DNA of 64,000 bases, taken from the NCBI RefSeq assembly GCF_003007735.2, contig NZ_PXNQ02000003.1:124001-188000 (forward strand), written 5' to 3'. The notes beneath the pieces were generated by a model. The model was not told the origin of the DNA and did no database searches. It saw nothing but the letters and a program-made list of their open reading frames with translations. This DNA comes from Paracoccus methylarcula. GTDB taxonomy: Bacteria > Pseudomonadota > Alphaproteobacteria > Rhodobacterales > Rhodobacteraceae. The translations under genes were made by a program, and so were the position numbers. Below are positions 46,351 to 54,886 of this stretch, one piece after another. The first letter of the stretch is position 1. Each line of letters starts with the position of its first letter.

Positions 46351-46955
46351 TACATCCCGTCTACCTCGTGGATGACGACGAGGCCGTGCGCCATGCGCTT
46401 GGCCTGCTCTTGTCCACGGTCGGCATCGAGGTCACGGGTTTCGCCGATCCCCAGGCATTTCTTGCCCAGGTGCCGAAACTCGCGCCCGGCTGCCTGGTCC
46501 TCGATATCCGGATGCCGGCAATCTCCGGCCTGAAACTGCAAGAGCGGCTGACCGCGCAAAACATCGACTGGCCGACCATCGTCATCTCCGGGCATGGCGA
46601 CATCGACGCTTGCCGACGCGCCTTTCGCAACGGTGCGGTCGATTTCCTGTCCAAGCCGATCGACGAGCAGGATCTCATCGATGCCATCCAGAGAGGGCAG
46701 GAGGCGTTGGAGCAAATGTTGAACCGCCGTGCCGAAAAGGCGGAGACACTGGCGCTTTTGGCTTCGTTGACGCCACGTGAACGCGAGGTGCTCGACCGCA
46801 TCGCCGAAGGTTTCACCACCCGTCAGATAGCCAAGGGGTTAGGCCTGTCTCCGCGCACCGTGGAAAGCCACCGGGCCGCCATCGGCGCCAAGTTAGGCAC
46901 GACCTCACAGGCGGAAATGACGCGATTGTGGCTGGACGGGCATGAAACTCCGTAG
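46347..46955 (+). CDS. FixJ/NarL-type response regulator
   Basis: 202 residues. The receiver domain has acidic pocket DDD (9-11), phospho-acceptor Asp53 (LVLDIRMP) and Lys103 (LSKPID). The C-terminal LuxR helix-turn-helix (about 138-195) includes LTPREREVLDRIAEGFTTRQ and LSPRTVESHRAAIGAKLG. It is translationally coupled to the kinase (ATGA overlap). A dyad overlapping its stop codon lies upstream of the next gene and may be its target. Confidence 0.93.
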   Translation: MIHPVYLVDDDEAVRHALGLLLSTVGIEVTGFADPQAFLAQVPKLAPGCLVLDIRMPAISGLKLQERLTAQNIDWPTIVISGHGDIDACRRAFRNGAVDFLSKPIDEQDLIDAIQRGQEALEQMLNRRAEKAETLALLASLTPREREVLDRIAEGFTTRQIAKGLGLSPRTVESHRAAIGAKLGTTSQAEMTRLWLDGHETP

Positions 46956-46963
46956 AACTACGG
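46950..46963. promoter_or_regulatory. Dyad CCGTAG-AA-CTACGG before the HbpS-like gene
   Basis: Perfect 6-base arms around AA overlap the last codons of the response regulator, 81 bases upstream of the next start. A further half-site CTACG lies at 46979-46983. The position suits activation of the secreted-protein gene by the adjacent regulator; this is inference. Confidence 0.45.
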
Positions 46964-47015
46964 AACCCGCCGTCAGATCTACGAATACCGGGTGTTCCCC
47001 GATTGCATTAGCTCT

Positions 47016-47034
47016 CTTTCCACAAACTGGAAAG
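47016..47034 (+). promoter_or_regulatory. Leader hairpin masking the ribosome site of the HbpS-like gene
   Basis: CTTTCC (47016-47021) pairs with GGAAAG (47029-47034). The second arm is part of the GGAAAGG ribosome-binding region just upstream of the ATG at 47044. The short stem could dampen translation; it may also be chance. Confidence 0.3.
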
Positions 47035-47043
47035 GAAACCATC

Positions 47044-47529
47044 ATGATCCGCAACCTCGTTTTCGCGACCGCAGTTCTGACCCCTCTGGCAGCCGCCGCG
47101 CAGGAGCTGCCCACCGCGCCTTACCTGCCGCTGGAACTGGCGACCCAGGCAGCGGACGCCGCGCTGAACGCCTGCATTGCCGAGGGTCATAATGTCAGCG
47201 TCGCCATCGTGGCGCGTGACGGTTCGACCAAGGTGCTGCTGAAAGCCGACAATTCCGGCCCCCACACCGCGTCGAGCGCAACCGGCAAGGCTTTCACTTC
47301 CGCCGCCATGGGGCGCGATACGGCTGGCCTCGCCGAGTTCATCGCCTCGCAACCCGCCAATGACGGGCTGCGCGACATGGATGCGCGGATGGTCATCCAG
47401 GCTGGCGGCCTGCCGATCAAGCTTGGCGATGCGCTGGTCGGTGGCATCGGTGTCGGTGGCGCACCCTCGGGCGATATTGACGCCAATTGTGCCATTGCCG
47501 GCCTGACCGCGATCGGAGCGGCAGAGTAG
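47044..47529 (+). CDS. Secreted GlcG/HbpS-like (DUF336) heme-binding-family protein
   Basis: 161 residues. It has a signal peptide (MIRNLVFATAVLTPLAAAAQ). The mature part is a single GlcG/HbpS domain: LEIAxxAADAAL-like start (LELATQAADAALNACIAEGH), VSVAIVARDG, TASSATGKAFTSAAMGR and the glycine-rich GGLPIKLGDALVGGIGVGGA. In Streptomyces, HbpS is an extracellular heme/redox sensor that modulates the SenS-SenR two-component system. Here the gene directly follows a kinase-regulator pair, 88 bases downstream, which suggests an analogous accessory sensor. Confidence 0.85.
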   Translation: MIRNLVFATAVLTPLAAAAQELPTAPYLPLELATQAADAALNACIAEGHNVSVAIVARDGSTKVLLKADNSGPHTASSATGKAFTSAAMGRDTAGLAEFIASQPANDGLRDMDARMVIQAGGLPIKLGDALVGGIGVGGAPSGDIDANCAIAGLTAIGAAE

Positions 47530-47683
47530 ACCTGTCTCGGAAATCGGTGCGGCTCGCCTCGCTGCGGGCCGCACTTGCTCAGGGGGGAATAGATATGCCG
47601 GGAACATTTCCCGTTTGCCTGTGCCTGGCCGCGGCAAGCGCCGGACCTGCCGCCCATGGAGGCCGGAGGCAAATCCGGATGGA

Positions 47684-48544
47684 TCAGATCGCCGTCTTGC
47701 GGCTCTCCTCCAGATAGATTTCGCGCAGGCGGGTTGCCACGGGACCGACCTTGCCGCCCCCCACCGATGTGCCGTCGATCTCGACCACCGGCATCACGAA
47801 GGCCGAGGCCGAGGTCACGAAGGCCTCCGCCGCCGCCTGCGCCTCGGCCAGGGTAAAGCTGCGTTCCTCGACCTGCATCTGCGCCTCGCGGGCAAAGCGC
47901 AGCACGGCGGCGCGCGTGATCCCGTGCAGGATGTCGTGGCTCAGTTCACGCGTGATGATCTTGCCGTCCTTGACGATGTAGGCGTTGTTCGAGGTGCCCT
48001 CGGTCACCTTCCCGTCCTCGATCAGCCAGGCATCGTCGGCACCGCGCGCCTTGGCCTCCATCTTGGCCATCGACGGGTAGAGAAGCTGAACCGTCTTGAT
48101 GTCGCGGCGGCCCCAACGCTGATCCTCGACACTGACGATCTTCCAGCCGGTTCGGGCAGCCGGGGCATCCGCCAGGCCGGGCTTCGCCTGCGTGAACATG
48201 ACCGTGGTCGGAACCGTTCCCTTCGGCGGATAGGCGAAATCGCGATCACCGGGATTGCCGCGAGAAACCTGCAGATAGACCAGCCCGTCGGTGATCCCGT
48301 TGCGCTCGACCAATTGCCGATGCGCGTCGAGATATTCATCCTCGGACAACGGGTTGTCCATTTCCAGCGCCTCAAGGGAACGGGTGAGCCGCGCCATGTG
48401 GCCAGCGAAATCCAGCAGTTTTCCGTCCAGGACGCTGACCACCTCGTAGACGGCATCGGCCATCAGGAAACCCCGGTCGAAGATCGAGACCGTGGCCTGA
48501 TCCTCGGGCAGATATTCGCCATTCACATATACGGTCCGCGCCAT
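47684..48544 (-). CDS. Class IV PLP aminotransferase, D-amino-acid transaminase type
   Basis: 286 residues from MARTVYVNGEYLPEDQATVS, with CGGAGG upstream. Fold IV features are SIFDRGFLMADAVYEVVSV at the N-terminus, the catalytic lysine in RRDIKTVQLLYPSMAK, and VTEGTSNNAYIV with ILHGITRAAVL, the PLP-phosphate contacts. The pattern fits D-alanine aminotransferase, which supplies D-amino acids, rather than branched-chain IlvE or PabC; specificity is not certain. It is divergent from malyl-CoA lyase. Confidence 0.87.
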   Translation of the reverse strand: MARTVYVNGEYLPEDQATVSIFDRGFLMADAVYEVVSVLDGKLLDFAGHMARLTRSLEALEMDNPLSEDEYLDAHRQLVERNGITDGLVYLQVSRGNPGDRDFAYPPKGTVPTTVMFTQAKPGLADAPAARTGWKIVSVEDQRWGRRDIKTVQLLYPSMAKMEAKARGADDAWLIEDGKVTEGTSNNAYIVKDGKIITRELSHDILHGITRAAVLRFAREAQMQVEERSFTLAEAQAAAEAFVTSASAFVMPVVEIDGTSVGGGKVGPVATRLREIYLEESRKTAI

Positions 48545-48719
48545 GCCTTTTCCTCCGTTCCGGCCGATTTCCCCGGTCCTGCGCCGAAAGCGGCACAGCG
48601 TCAAGCACGACAATCCGACGGAACCGCAATGCTGCGGTGCAAAAACCCGGCTTGATGACCGCGAAGGGCTGCGCTAAACGGTCACGCAACATCGTTTCAC
48701 CGAACGCCAAGGATTCGCA

Positions 48720-49675
48720 ATGAGCTTTCGCCTTCAACCTCAGCCCCCTGCCCGCCTCAACCGCTGCCAATTGTTCGGCCCGGGTTCGCGGGTGGCACTG
48801 TTCGAGAAGATGGCCAAGTCCGATGCCGATGTGATCAATATCGATCTCGAGGATTCGGTCGCTCCCGACGACAAGGACAACGCGCGCAAGCAGACCATCC
48901 AGGCGATCGGGGATATCGATTGGGGCGACAAGACCCTGTCGGTGCGGATCAACGGGCTGGACACGCCCTGTTGGTATCGCGACGTGGTGGACCTGATGGA
49001 ACAGGCAAGCGAACGCCTTGACCTGATCATGATCCCCAAGGTCGGCAACGCCTCGGACATCTACGCAGTCGATGCGCTGGTGACCGCGATCGAACGCGCG
49101 AAGGCCCGTGAAAAGCCGCTTGGCTTCGAGGTCATCATCGAAAGCGCCGCAGGCATCTGCCATGTCGAAGAGATCGCCTCGGCTTCCCCGCGCATGCAGG
49201 CGGTCAGCTCGGTGCCGCGGATTTCGCCGCCTCGATGGGCATGGCCACGACCGGCATCGGCGGGACGCAGGAAAATTACTACATGCATCGCGAGGGTCAG
49301 AACTACTGGTCCGATCCGTGGCATTGGGCGCAGGCCAAGATCGTCGCGGCCTGCCGCACGCATGGGGTGCTGCCCGTCGACGGCCCCTTTGGCGATTTCA
49401 GCGACAAGGAAGGCTTCATGGCCCAGGCCCGGCGCTCGGCAACCCTGGGGATGGTCGGCAAATGGGCGATCCATCCCAGCCAGATCGCCCTGGCCAACGA
49501 GGTCTTTTCGCCATCGGACGAGGCCGTGACCGAAGCCCGTGAAATCCTTGCCGCGATGGAAGAGGCCAAGCGTTCCGGCGCCGGAGCCACGGTCTACAAG
49601 GGGCGGCTGGTCGACATCGCCTCGATCAAGCAGGCAGAGGTGATCGTGCGCCAGGCCGAACTGATCCGGAAGTAA
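48720..49675 (+). CDS. mcl1: Malyl-CoA / beta-methylmalyl-CoA lyase (frame broken near 49211)
   Basis: HpcH/HpaI citrate-lyase-like TIM barrel, starting MSFRLQPQPPARLNRCQLFG. VINIDLEDSVAPDDKDNAR supplies metal and CoA contacts, and EVIIESAAGICHVEEIA the metal ligand Glu. The frame slips after MQAVS; one extra C gives LGAADFAASMGMATTGIGGT and continues to IVRQAELIRK, about 318 residues. The enzyme cleaves (S)-malyl-CoA and beta-methylmalyl-CoA in the ethylmalonyl-CoA cycle and C1 assimilation. AAGGATTC precedes the ATG. Two hairpins follow the stop. Confidence 0.88.
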
Positions 49676-49688
49676 TCACCATACCCGA

Positions 49689-49761
49689 GCAGGCCCGGTT
49701 CAGTGGAGGGAACCGGCCTGCGACCCGGGAGGGCGCGGGCCCGTGGAAACACGGGGCCCGC
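49689..49761 (+). terminator. Two consecutive hairpins after malyl-CoA lyase
   Basis: The first stem pairs 49689-49700 with 49711-49721 (one bulge). The second pairs 49735-49745 with 49750-49761 around a GAAA loop and is followed by TGCGTTTCGG. Together they form a plausible terminator for the lyase, starting 14 bases after its stop. Confidence 0.6.
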
Positions 49762-50078
49762 TGCGTTTCGGTTGACCGCCCCCCCGGAATGGGATCCGCG
49801 GAACCGGCCGGAGGGAGTTGCGACAGGATGCGTGCGTTGCATCGGCACGCCAACGCAACACATAACCGCTTCAGCCAGCAAATGCTGGGATTTCGACGGC
49901 ACAGCCCGTACACAGCCCGTACACAGGTAGCGCGCGTTGCGTGATGAATTACGGTCATTCGTTCGAGTCACGCGGTATGCCAAGCTGTAGCCGGAAACTA
50001 TCGCGCAGAGTTTAGTACGAAAAACATACTGAGGCAGCCGATAGGGACCGCCACCTTGTCACGAAACTCGATGCGCCC

Positions 50079-50106
50079 CTTCTTCTTCATGCAACATATC
50101 CCCGGG
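50079..50106 (-). repeat. Intergenic repeat copy D (inverted)
   Basis: CTTCTTCTTCAT, GCAACATATCCCCGGG: the reverse complement of copies A and B, with one substitution in the GGATATNT part. It precedes a strong GC hairpin near the end of the minus-strand TIGR02186 gene. Confidence 0.6.
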
Positions 50107-50110
50107 GGGC

Positions 50111-50135
50111 GCCGGGGGGCAGGCAGCCCCCCGGC
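50111..50135 (-). terminator. Hairpin downstream of the TIGR02186-TauE pair
   Basis: A perfect 10-base stem GCCGGGGGGC/GCCCCCCGGC with loop AGGCA, 66 bases beyond the stop of the minus-strand gene. There is no U-run. It resembles the serS/der hairpin in composition. Confidence 0.5.
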
Positions 50136-50200
50136 CATCGCGGGACGCAAACCATTCCCTTTCCCGGTCGGGTCCGAAACCGGACCACCCAACATACGAT

Positions 50201-51088
50201 TCAGGCGCGGCGCAGCTTGCGGAAAGCGGCAGAGGCGCCCCATCCGGCGATCACGGCAACGGCAAGCGACATCAGCCCGTAGATCAGCGGCTGGTCGAAG
50301 GCCAAGCGATAGAGCCAGCGTTCAAGGCCGACCTTGCGCACCTCGATCGGTGCGCGATAGACATCCATGACCTGCCCATCGCGCAGCAGGAAGATCCGGG
50401 TCTTGTAATCGCCCTCGATCAGGTTGGCGGGCAGGCGCACATCGGCGCGGAACAGCGTCTGGTCAACCAGCTTCACACTTCCCTCATCGAGCCGATACAG
50501 CCCGTTGCTCTCGCGCAGGCGGATCAGTGCCTCGGTAAAAGGCACCGCGTCTTCGACGGCCAGTTTCCCGGCATAGGCCCTGAGCGCCAGCGGCAAGGAT
50601 ATCCGGTAGCGGCGATCCCAATCCTCTTGCAGGATGTCATTCATCGGCCCCGAGGTCGCAACGGCGTAGAACCCCGGCGCGGCACCGATCTCGACTTTCT
50701 CGGTGTTGATCCAGATGCCCGCCTTGCGTTCCTTGCGCCAGATCGTCAGCGGACGCGAAGGCGCCTCGACAGTGACGATGATCTGCAATGGCGGGCCGTC
50801 CGGGATCGGCGTCTCGCGCTTGATCGCGCCATAGATCAGGATCTCGGAGCCGTCGAAACTCGCCGTGATCGCCACCGAGTCCCTGGACAGCCCGGCCACG
50901 ACCTGCTCGGCCGGTTGCTCCTTGCGCTTGGCGATCGCGGCGATCACGCGCTGCCGCTGTGACGGGTCCGGGAATGTCGGAATAACCTCGCCGGTTTCGG
51001 AAACAGGCGCCGGCTCTTCGCCCGTCTGCGCCACCGCCGGTCCTCCGGTCAGCCACAGCGCCAGAAGGACCGTCAGGACTACCCGCAT
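50201..51088 (-). CDS. TIGR02186 family membrane protein (TauE partner)
   Basis: 295 residues. It has a signal peptide (MRVVLTVLLALWLTGGPAVA), a soluble periplasmic part (about 25-260), and one C-terminal membrane helix (LIYGLMSLAVAVIAGWGASAAF) with a basic tail. Proteins of this family, restricted to alphaproteobacteria as far as I know, are encoded next to TauE/SafE exporters. The start overlaps the upstream exporter's stop (ATGA), so the two are made together. Its precise role is unknown. Confidence 0.85.
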   Translation of the reverse strand: MRVVLTVLLALWLTGGPAVAQTGEEPAPVSETGEVIPTFPDPSQRQRVIAAIAKRKEQPAEQVVAGLSRDSVAITASFDGSEILIYGAIKRETPIPDGPPLQIIVTVEAPSRPLTIWRKERKAGIWINTEKVEIGAAPGFYAVATSGPMNDILQEDWDRRYRISLPLALRAYAGKLAVEDAVPFTEALIRLRESNGLYRLDEGSVKLVDQTLFRADVRLPANLIEGDYKTRIFLLRDGQVMDVYRAPIEVRKVGLERWLYRLAFDQPLIYGLMSLAVAVIAGWGASAAFRKLRRA

Positions 51089-52002
51089 CACCGCGCCTCC
51101 GTGGTGATCGAGTAAAGCTCGTCCGGACGCAGGAACAGATCCAGCGCCAGCTTGCCGCAGACCAGAAGCACCAGCAGCGCCAGCAGGATCCGCAACTGCT
51201 CGGCCCTCAGGCGCGCGCCCAGGGTGGTGCCGATCTGCGCGCCGATCACCCCGCCCACGATCAGCAGAACGGCCAGCATGATATCCACGGTATTGTAGCT
51301 GACCGCATGCATCACCGTCGTGAAGGCGGTGACGAAGGTAATCTGGAACAGCGAGGTGCCGACGACGACCTTGGTCGGCACGCCGAGCAGGTAGATCATC
51401 GCGGGAACCATGATGAATCCGCCGCCCACCCCCATGATGGCGGCCAGCACACCGACGGCCACCCCGACCAGCAGCGGGGGAATGACGCTGATATACAGCC
51501 CCGAGGCGCGGAACTTCATCTTGGCGGGCCAGCGATGCACCCACATATGCTGGTGCGACCGCTTGCGATAGGTGGGATTCTTGGACCGGCGCAGCGCGCG
51601 GATGCTTTCCTGCAGCATCATCGCACCGATCAGGCCCAGGAACACGACATAGCAAAGCTGCACGACCAGATCGACCTGCCCGACTTCCTGCAGGATGGTG
51701 AACACCCACACACCCAGCCCCGATCCGACCAGGCCGCCAGCCAGCAGCACGCCCCCCATCCGGAAATCGACTGTCTTGCGCTTGACATGGGCGAGCACGC
51801 CGGAAACCGAGGATGCCACGACCTGGTTGGCGCCCGTGGCCACGGCGATGGCCGGGGGGATGCCGATGAAGAACAGCAGCGGCGTGATCAGGAAGCCGCC
51901 GCCCACGCCGAAAAGCCCGCTCATCAGCCCGACAAGGCCGCCAAGCCCGACCAGGGTGAAAGCGTTGACGGATACCTCGGCGATGGGAAGAAAAATCTGC
52001 AT
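51088..52002 (-). CDS. TSUP-family exporter (TauE/SafE)
   Basis: 304 residues from MQIFLPIAEVSVNAFTLVGL with eight or so membrane helices. Two repeats of the TauE motif are visible: GLMSGLFGVGGGFLITPLL and GVLAAIMGVGGGFIMVPAMI. Members export sulfite, sulfoacetate or other sulfur oxyanions. In a thiosulfate-oxidising organism sulfite export is plausible, although the sox cluster is 46 kb away. Coupled to the TIGR02186 gene. Confidence 0.88.
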   Translation of the reverse strand: MQIFLPIAEVSVNAFTLVGLGGLVGLMSGLFGVGGGFLITPLLFFIGIPPAIAVATGANQVVASSVSGVLAHVKRKTVDFRMGGVLLAGGLVGSGLGVWVFTILQEVGQVDLVVQLCYVVFLGLIGAMMLQESIRALRRSKNPTYRKRSHQHMWVHRWPAKMKFRASGLYISVIPPLLVGVAVGVLAAIMGVGGGFIMVPAMIYLLGVPTKVVVGTSLFQITFVTAFTTVMHAVSYNTVDIMLAVLLIVGGVIGAQIGTTLGARLRAEQLRILLALLVLLVCGKLALDLFLRPDELYSITTEAR

Positions 52003-52148
52003 GTCACGCGCTATCGGGCAAGTTGCCTCAGGATGCAACGGCGGGCCGTTCGCGTCAAACCACTTTCGGTCAGCCGCCAATGGGTTGAAGCCCATCCGGC
52101 ACAGGGATAAGCAGGGAGATGAAACAACAGCGCGTGAACGGAACCGCA

Positions 52149-52973
52149 ATGCGCATTCTCATCACCAATGACGACGGCATCAACGCTCCGGGCCTGGAGG
52201 TGCTGGCAGAGATCGCCGCCGAGATCGCCGGTCCCTCGGGCGAGGTCTGGACCGTGGCCCCCGCTTTCGAGCAATCCGGGGTGGCGCATTGCATCAGCTA
52301 TTCGCATCCCACCATGGTCGCCCGACTGGAAGAGCGCCGATACGCGACCGAGGGCAGCCCCGCCGATTGCGTGCTGGCCGCGATTTCGGACGTGATGGCC
52401 GACGCCCTGCCCGATCTGGTATTGTCCGGGGTGAACCGTGGCAATAACGCAGGCGAGAACGCGATGTATTCCGGCACGATCGGCGGCGCGATGGAGGCGG
52501 CCTTGCAGGGACTCCCGGCTGTCGCCCTGTCGCAATATCTGGGCCCCGAGACCGTCGGCCTGGCCGACCCCTTCGAGGCGTCGCGCCGCCATGGTGCGGC
52601 GGTGGTGCGCCAGCTACTGGATCATGGCGACTGGAATTCGAGCGACGATTTCCGGCTGTTCTACAACGTGAATTTCCCCGCGAAACCGGCCTTGGGCGTG
52701 CGCGGCATCCGGGTCGCCCCACAGGGGCGGCGGAAGGATTCGCGTTTCAGCGTGGTGCCCTATACAGCGCCGAACGGCAGGCGCTTCATGTGGGCCCAGG
52801 GTGGATCGCAGCAGGCTCCGGCCAACGAGGGCAGCGATGTGGCGATGAACATGGCGGGCTTCGTGTCGGTCACGCCGATGCGGGCCGACCTGACCTGTCA
52901 CGCCTCGCTGGAACGGCTCTCGGAGGCGCTGGACCGGGACGGCCAATTGCAGGAGGCCGATCCAGTCAGATGA
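52149..52973 (+). CDS. surE: 5'/3'-nucleotidase SurE
   Basis: 274 residues from [20 protein letters not shown], the metal-binding SurE N-terminus. [20 protein letters not shown] supplies further ligands. It dephosphorylates nucleoside monophosphates. A longer start at 52119 is possible, but homologues begin at MRIL. The stop overlaps the pcm start (ATGA). surE-pcm-nlpD is a conserved order. Confidence 0.95.
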   Translation: MRILITNDDGINAPGLEVLAEIAAEIAGPSGEVWTVAPAFEQSGVAHCISYSHPTMVARLEERRYATEGSPADCVLAAISDVMADALPDLVLSGVNRGNNAGENAMYSGTIGGAMEAALQGLPAVALSQYLGPETVGLADPFEASRRHGAAVVRQLLDHGDWNSSDDFRLFYNVNFPAKPALGVRGIRVAPQGRRKDSRFSVVPYTAPNGRRFMWAQGGSQQAPANEGSDVAMNMAGFVSVTPMRADLTCHASLERLSEALDRDGQLQEADPVR

Positions 52974-53629
52974 GCGACGAGGATCATCAGGACAGCCCGG
53001 CGGAACGCAAGATGCGCTTTCTTTTCCAGTTGCGCTCGCGCGGGGTGACTGATCCCCGTGTCCTGGCGGCGATGGAACGGATCGACCGCGGCATCTTCGT
53101 GCGCGGGCAATTCGCGGACCGCGCCTATGACGACACGCCGCTGCCCATTCCCTGCGGCCAGACGATCAGCCAGCCCTCGGTGGTCGGGCTGATGACACAG
53201 GCGCTCAATCCGGGGCCGCGCGACACGGTGCTGGAGGTGGGCACCGGTTCGGGATACCAGGCGGCGGTGCTGGCCGGGCTGTGCCGCCGCGTCTATACCG
53301 TCGACCGCCACCGCCGGCTGGTGCAGGAGGCCGAGGCGATCTTTCACGATCTCGGGCTGCCGAATATCACCGCGCAGGTGGCCGATGGTTCTCGCGGGCT
53401 GCCCGACCAGGCGCCCTTCGACCGCATCCTGGTGACTGCTGCGGCCGAGGATCCGCCAGGTCCGTTATTGGCACAGCTCAAGATCGGCGGTATCATGGTG
53501 GTGCCTGTCGGGCAGTCGGACGCGGTGCAGACATTGATCCGCGTGACCCGGTCCGAAACCGGGTTCGATTACGACGAGCTGCGGCAGGTGCGGTTCGTGC
53601 CGCTGGTCGAGGGGTTGGGCCAGACATGA
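52970..53629 (+). CDS. pcm: Protein-L-isoaspartate O-methyltransferase
   Basis: 219 residues. [20 protein letters not shown] is the substrate-side motif, and [18 protein letters not shown] with [14 protein letters not shown] forms the SAM site. The enzyme methylates isoaspartyl residues so that damaged proteins can be repaired. It is coupled to surE by overlap. A second, more divergent PCMT-like gene lies at 57035-57688. Confidence 0.95.
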   Translation: MSDEDHQDSPAERKMRFLFQLRSRGVTDPRVLAAMERIDRGIFVRGQFADRAYDDTPLPIPCGQTISQPSVVGLMTQALNPGPRDTVLEVGTGSGYQAAVLAGLCRRVYTVDRHRRLVQEAEAIFHDLGLPNITAQVADGSRGLPDQAPFDRILVTAAAEDPPGPLLAQLKIGGIMVVPVGQSDAVQTLIRVTRSETGFDYDELRQVRFVPLVEGLGQT

Positions 53630-53665
53630 CCCCCGGCCGGGCAGTTACAGGTTAAGGATATCGGA

Positions 53666-54823
53666 ATGAGCAGAAATTTCAGGCTTCTGGCCAGTGCGGC
53701 AGGGACAATCGCGCTGCTCGCGTCCTGCGGCCCCAATGGATTTGATCCCGATCTGCGTGGCTGGGTTCCCGGTGCGCTCAACACCGCCGATGCGGCCGCC
53801 AAGGCCGTGCCGCGCCCGAATCCCGACAGTCGCGGATTGATTTCCTTCCGCGATTACCAGGTTGCGGTGGCCAAGGCGGGCGATACCCCGGCCAGCATCG
53901 CGTCGAGATTGGGGCTGGGGGCGGATGAACTGGCGCGTCACAATGCGTTGCCCGCCAACGCCTCGTTGCAGCGAGGGGCTGTTCTGGTCCTGCCGCGCCG
54001 TGTTGCGGGCGGAACCCCGGTCCAGGGCGGCATCGTCAGCAGCACCGGGCAGGTCACCGATCCGTTCGCGGGTCAGGGCATCGCCAAACCCGATGTGCCG
54101 GGCCGTGACAAGGGCGCCGCTTCAAGCCAGCAAACCACGGCCAAGGGCCAGCAGCCCCGGCAGCACCAGGTCGCCTCCGGGGAAACCGCCTGGTCGATCG
54201 CGCGGAAATACGGTGTCAATGTCCAGGATCTCGCCTCGTGGAACGGGTTGCCATCCGATATGCGGCTGCGGGTCGGTCAGAGGCTGATCATCCCGGTGGC
54301 CGGTCAGCCTGCGCCCAACGCCGCGCAGGCCACGACGCCTCCGGGTTCCGGCAGCCCGACCCCGCGTCCGCCTTCCGCCGCCCAGCCCCTGCCGGATGAG
54401 GATACCGCGCCCGCTTCGGAGCCCGGCCCCGAAGCCGACGCTCCGGATCTTGGCGCAACCCGGACCGCGGCCTCGGGCAACGGGCGTTTCAACATGCCTG
54501 TCTCGGGCTCGATCATCCGCGTCTACGAGAAGGGCAAGAATGACGGGATCGACATTTCCGCACCAAGCGGAACACAGGTCAAGGCGGCGGGATCCGGGAA
54601 AGTCGCGGCGATCACCCGCGACACGAAAGGCGTGCCAATCGTCGTCGTCCGGCACGATGACGGGTTGATGACCGTCTATACAGGGCTGGACGGGCTGAAT
54701 GTTTCCAAGGGAGACAGCGTCAGCAGCGGGCAGGCGATGGGAACAGCCGGAGAGTCCGGCGTGGTCCATTTCGAGGTCCGCCGCGGATTCGACAGCGTCG
54801 ATCCCGAGGGTTACCTGCGCTGA
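53666..54823 (+). CDS. NlpD-like lipoprotein with LysM and M23 domains
   Basis: 385 residues. The lipobox is LLASC at the end of the signal peptide. Two LysM-like modules (about 62-112 and 168-213, HQVASGETAWSIARKYGVNV) bind peptidoglycan. A Pro/Ala-rich linker leads to a LytM/M23 domain (about 275-385, DGIDISAPSGTQVKAAGSGK). The first zinc His of HxxxD is replaced (NDGIDI), so like NlpD/EnvC it is probably a degenerate activator of amidases rather than a peptidase. It is last gene of surE-pcm-nlpD, with a terminator after it. Confidence 0.9.
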   Translation: MSRNFRLLASAAGTIALLASCGPNGFDPDLRGWVPGALNTADAAAKAVPRPNPDSRGLISFRDYQVAVAKAGDTPASIASRLGLGADELARHNALPANASLQRGAVLVLPRRVAGGTPVQGGIVSSTGQVTDPFAGQGIAKPDVPGRDKGAASSQQTTAKGQQPRQHQVASGETAWSIARKYGVNVQDLASWNGLPSDMRLRVGQRLIIPVAGQPAPNAAQATTPPGSGSPTPRPPSAAQPLPDEDTAPASEPGPEADAPDLGATRTAASGNGRFNMPVSGSIIRVYEKGKNDGIDISAPSGTQVKAAGSGKVAAITRDTKGVPIVVVRHDDGLMTVYTGLDGLNVSKGDSVSSGQAMGTAGESGVVHFEVRRGFDSVDPEGYLR

Positions 54824-54835
54824 CCGCAGGTCAAT

Positions 54836-54870
54836 GACCGGCCATATGGTTTTCGCCAGGATGGCCGGTC
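54836..54870 (+). terminator. Terminator of the surE-pcm-nlpD operon
   Basis: Perfect 10-base arms GACCGGCCAT (54836-54845) and ATGGCCGGTC (54861-54870) with a 15-base loop, followed by GAGCGGTTTTCTC. It lies 13 bases after the nlpD-like stop and also separates the convergent acidic protein gene. Confidence 0.7.
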
Positions 54871-54886
54871 GAGCGGTTTTCTCGCT

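Larger units (their letters stand above)
49762..50200. other. Gene-free region with a tandem 11-mer, repeat copy D and a terminator-like hairpin
   Basis: No credible gene is seen on either strand. An 11-base unit ACAGCCCGTAC is repeated in tandem at 49901-49922, plus a partial copy to 49927. Repeat copy D lies at 50079-50106 (inverted). A 10-base stem (50111-50120 with 50126-50135, loop AGGCA) follows, downstream of the TIGR02186 gene on the minus strand. The middle (49930-50060) is less GC-rich and could hide a small RNA or promoter, but nothing definite is visible. Confidence 0.5.

Noticed and set aside
49945-49980. tRNA-like TTCGAGTC sequence
   Set aside because: The flanking bases do not pair into a T-arm, and no acceptor or anticodon stem can be drawn.
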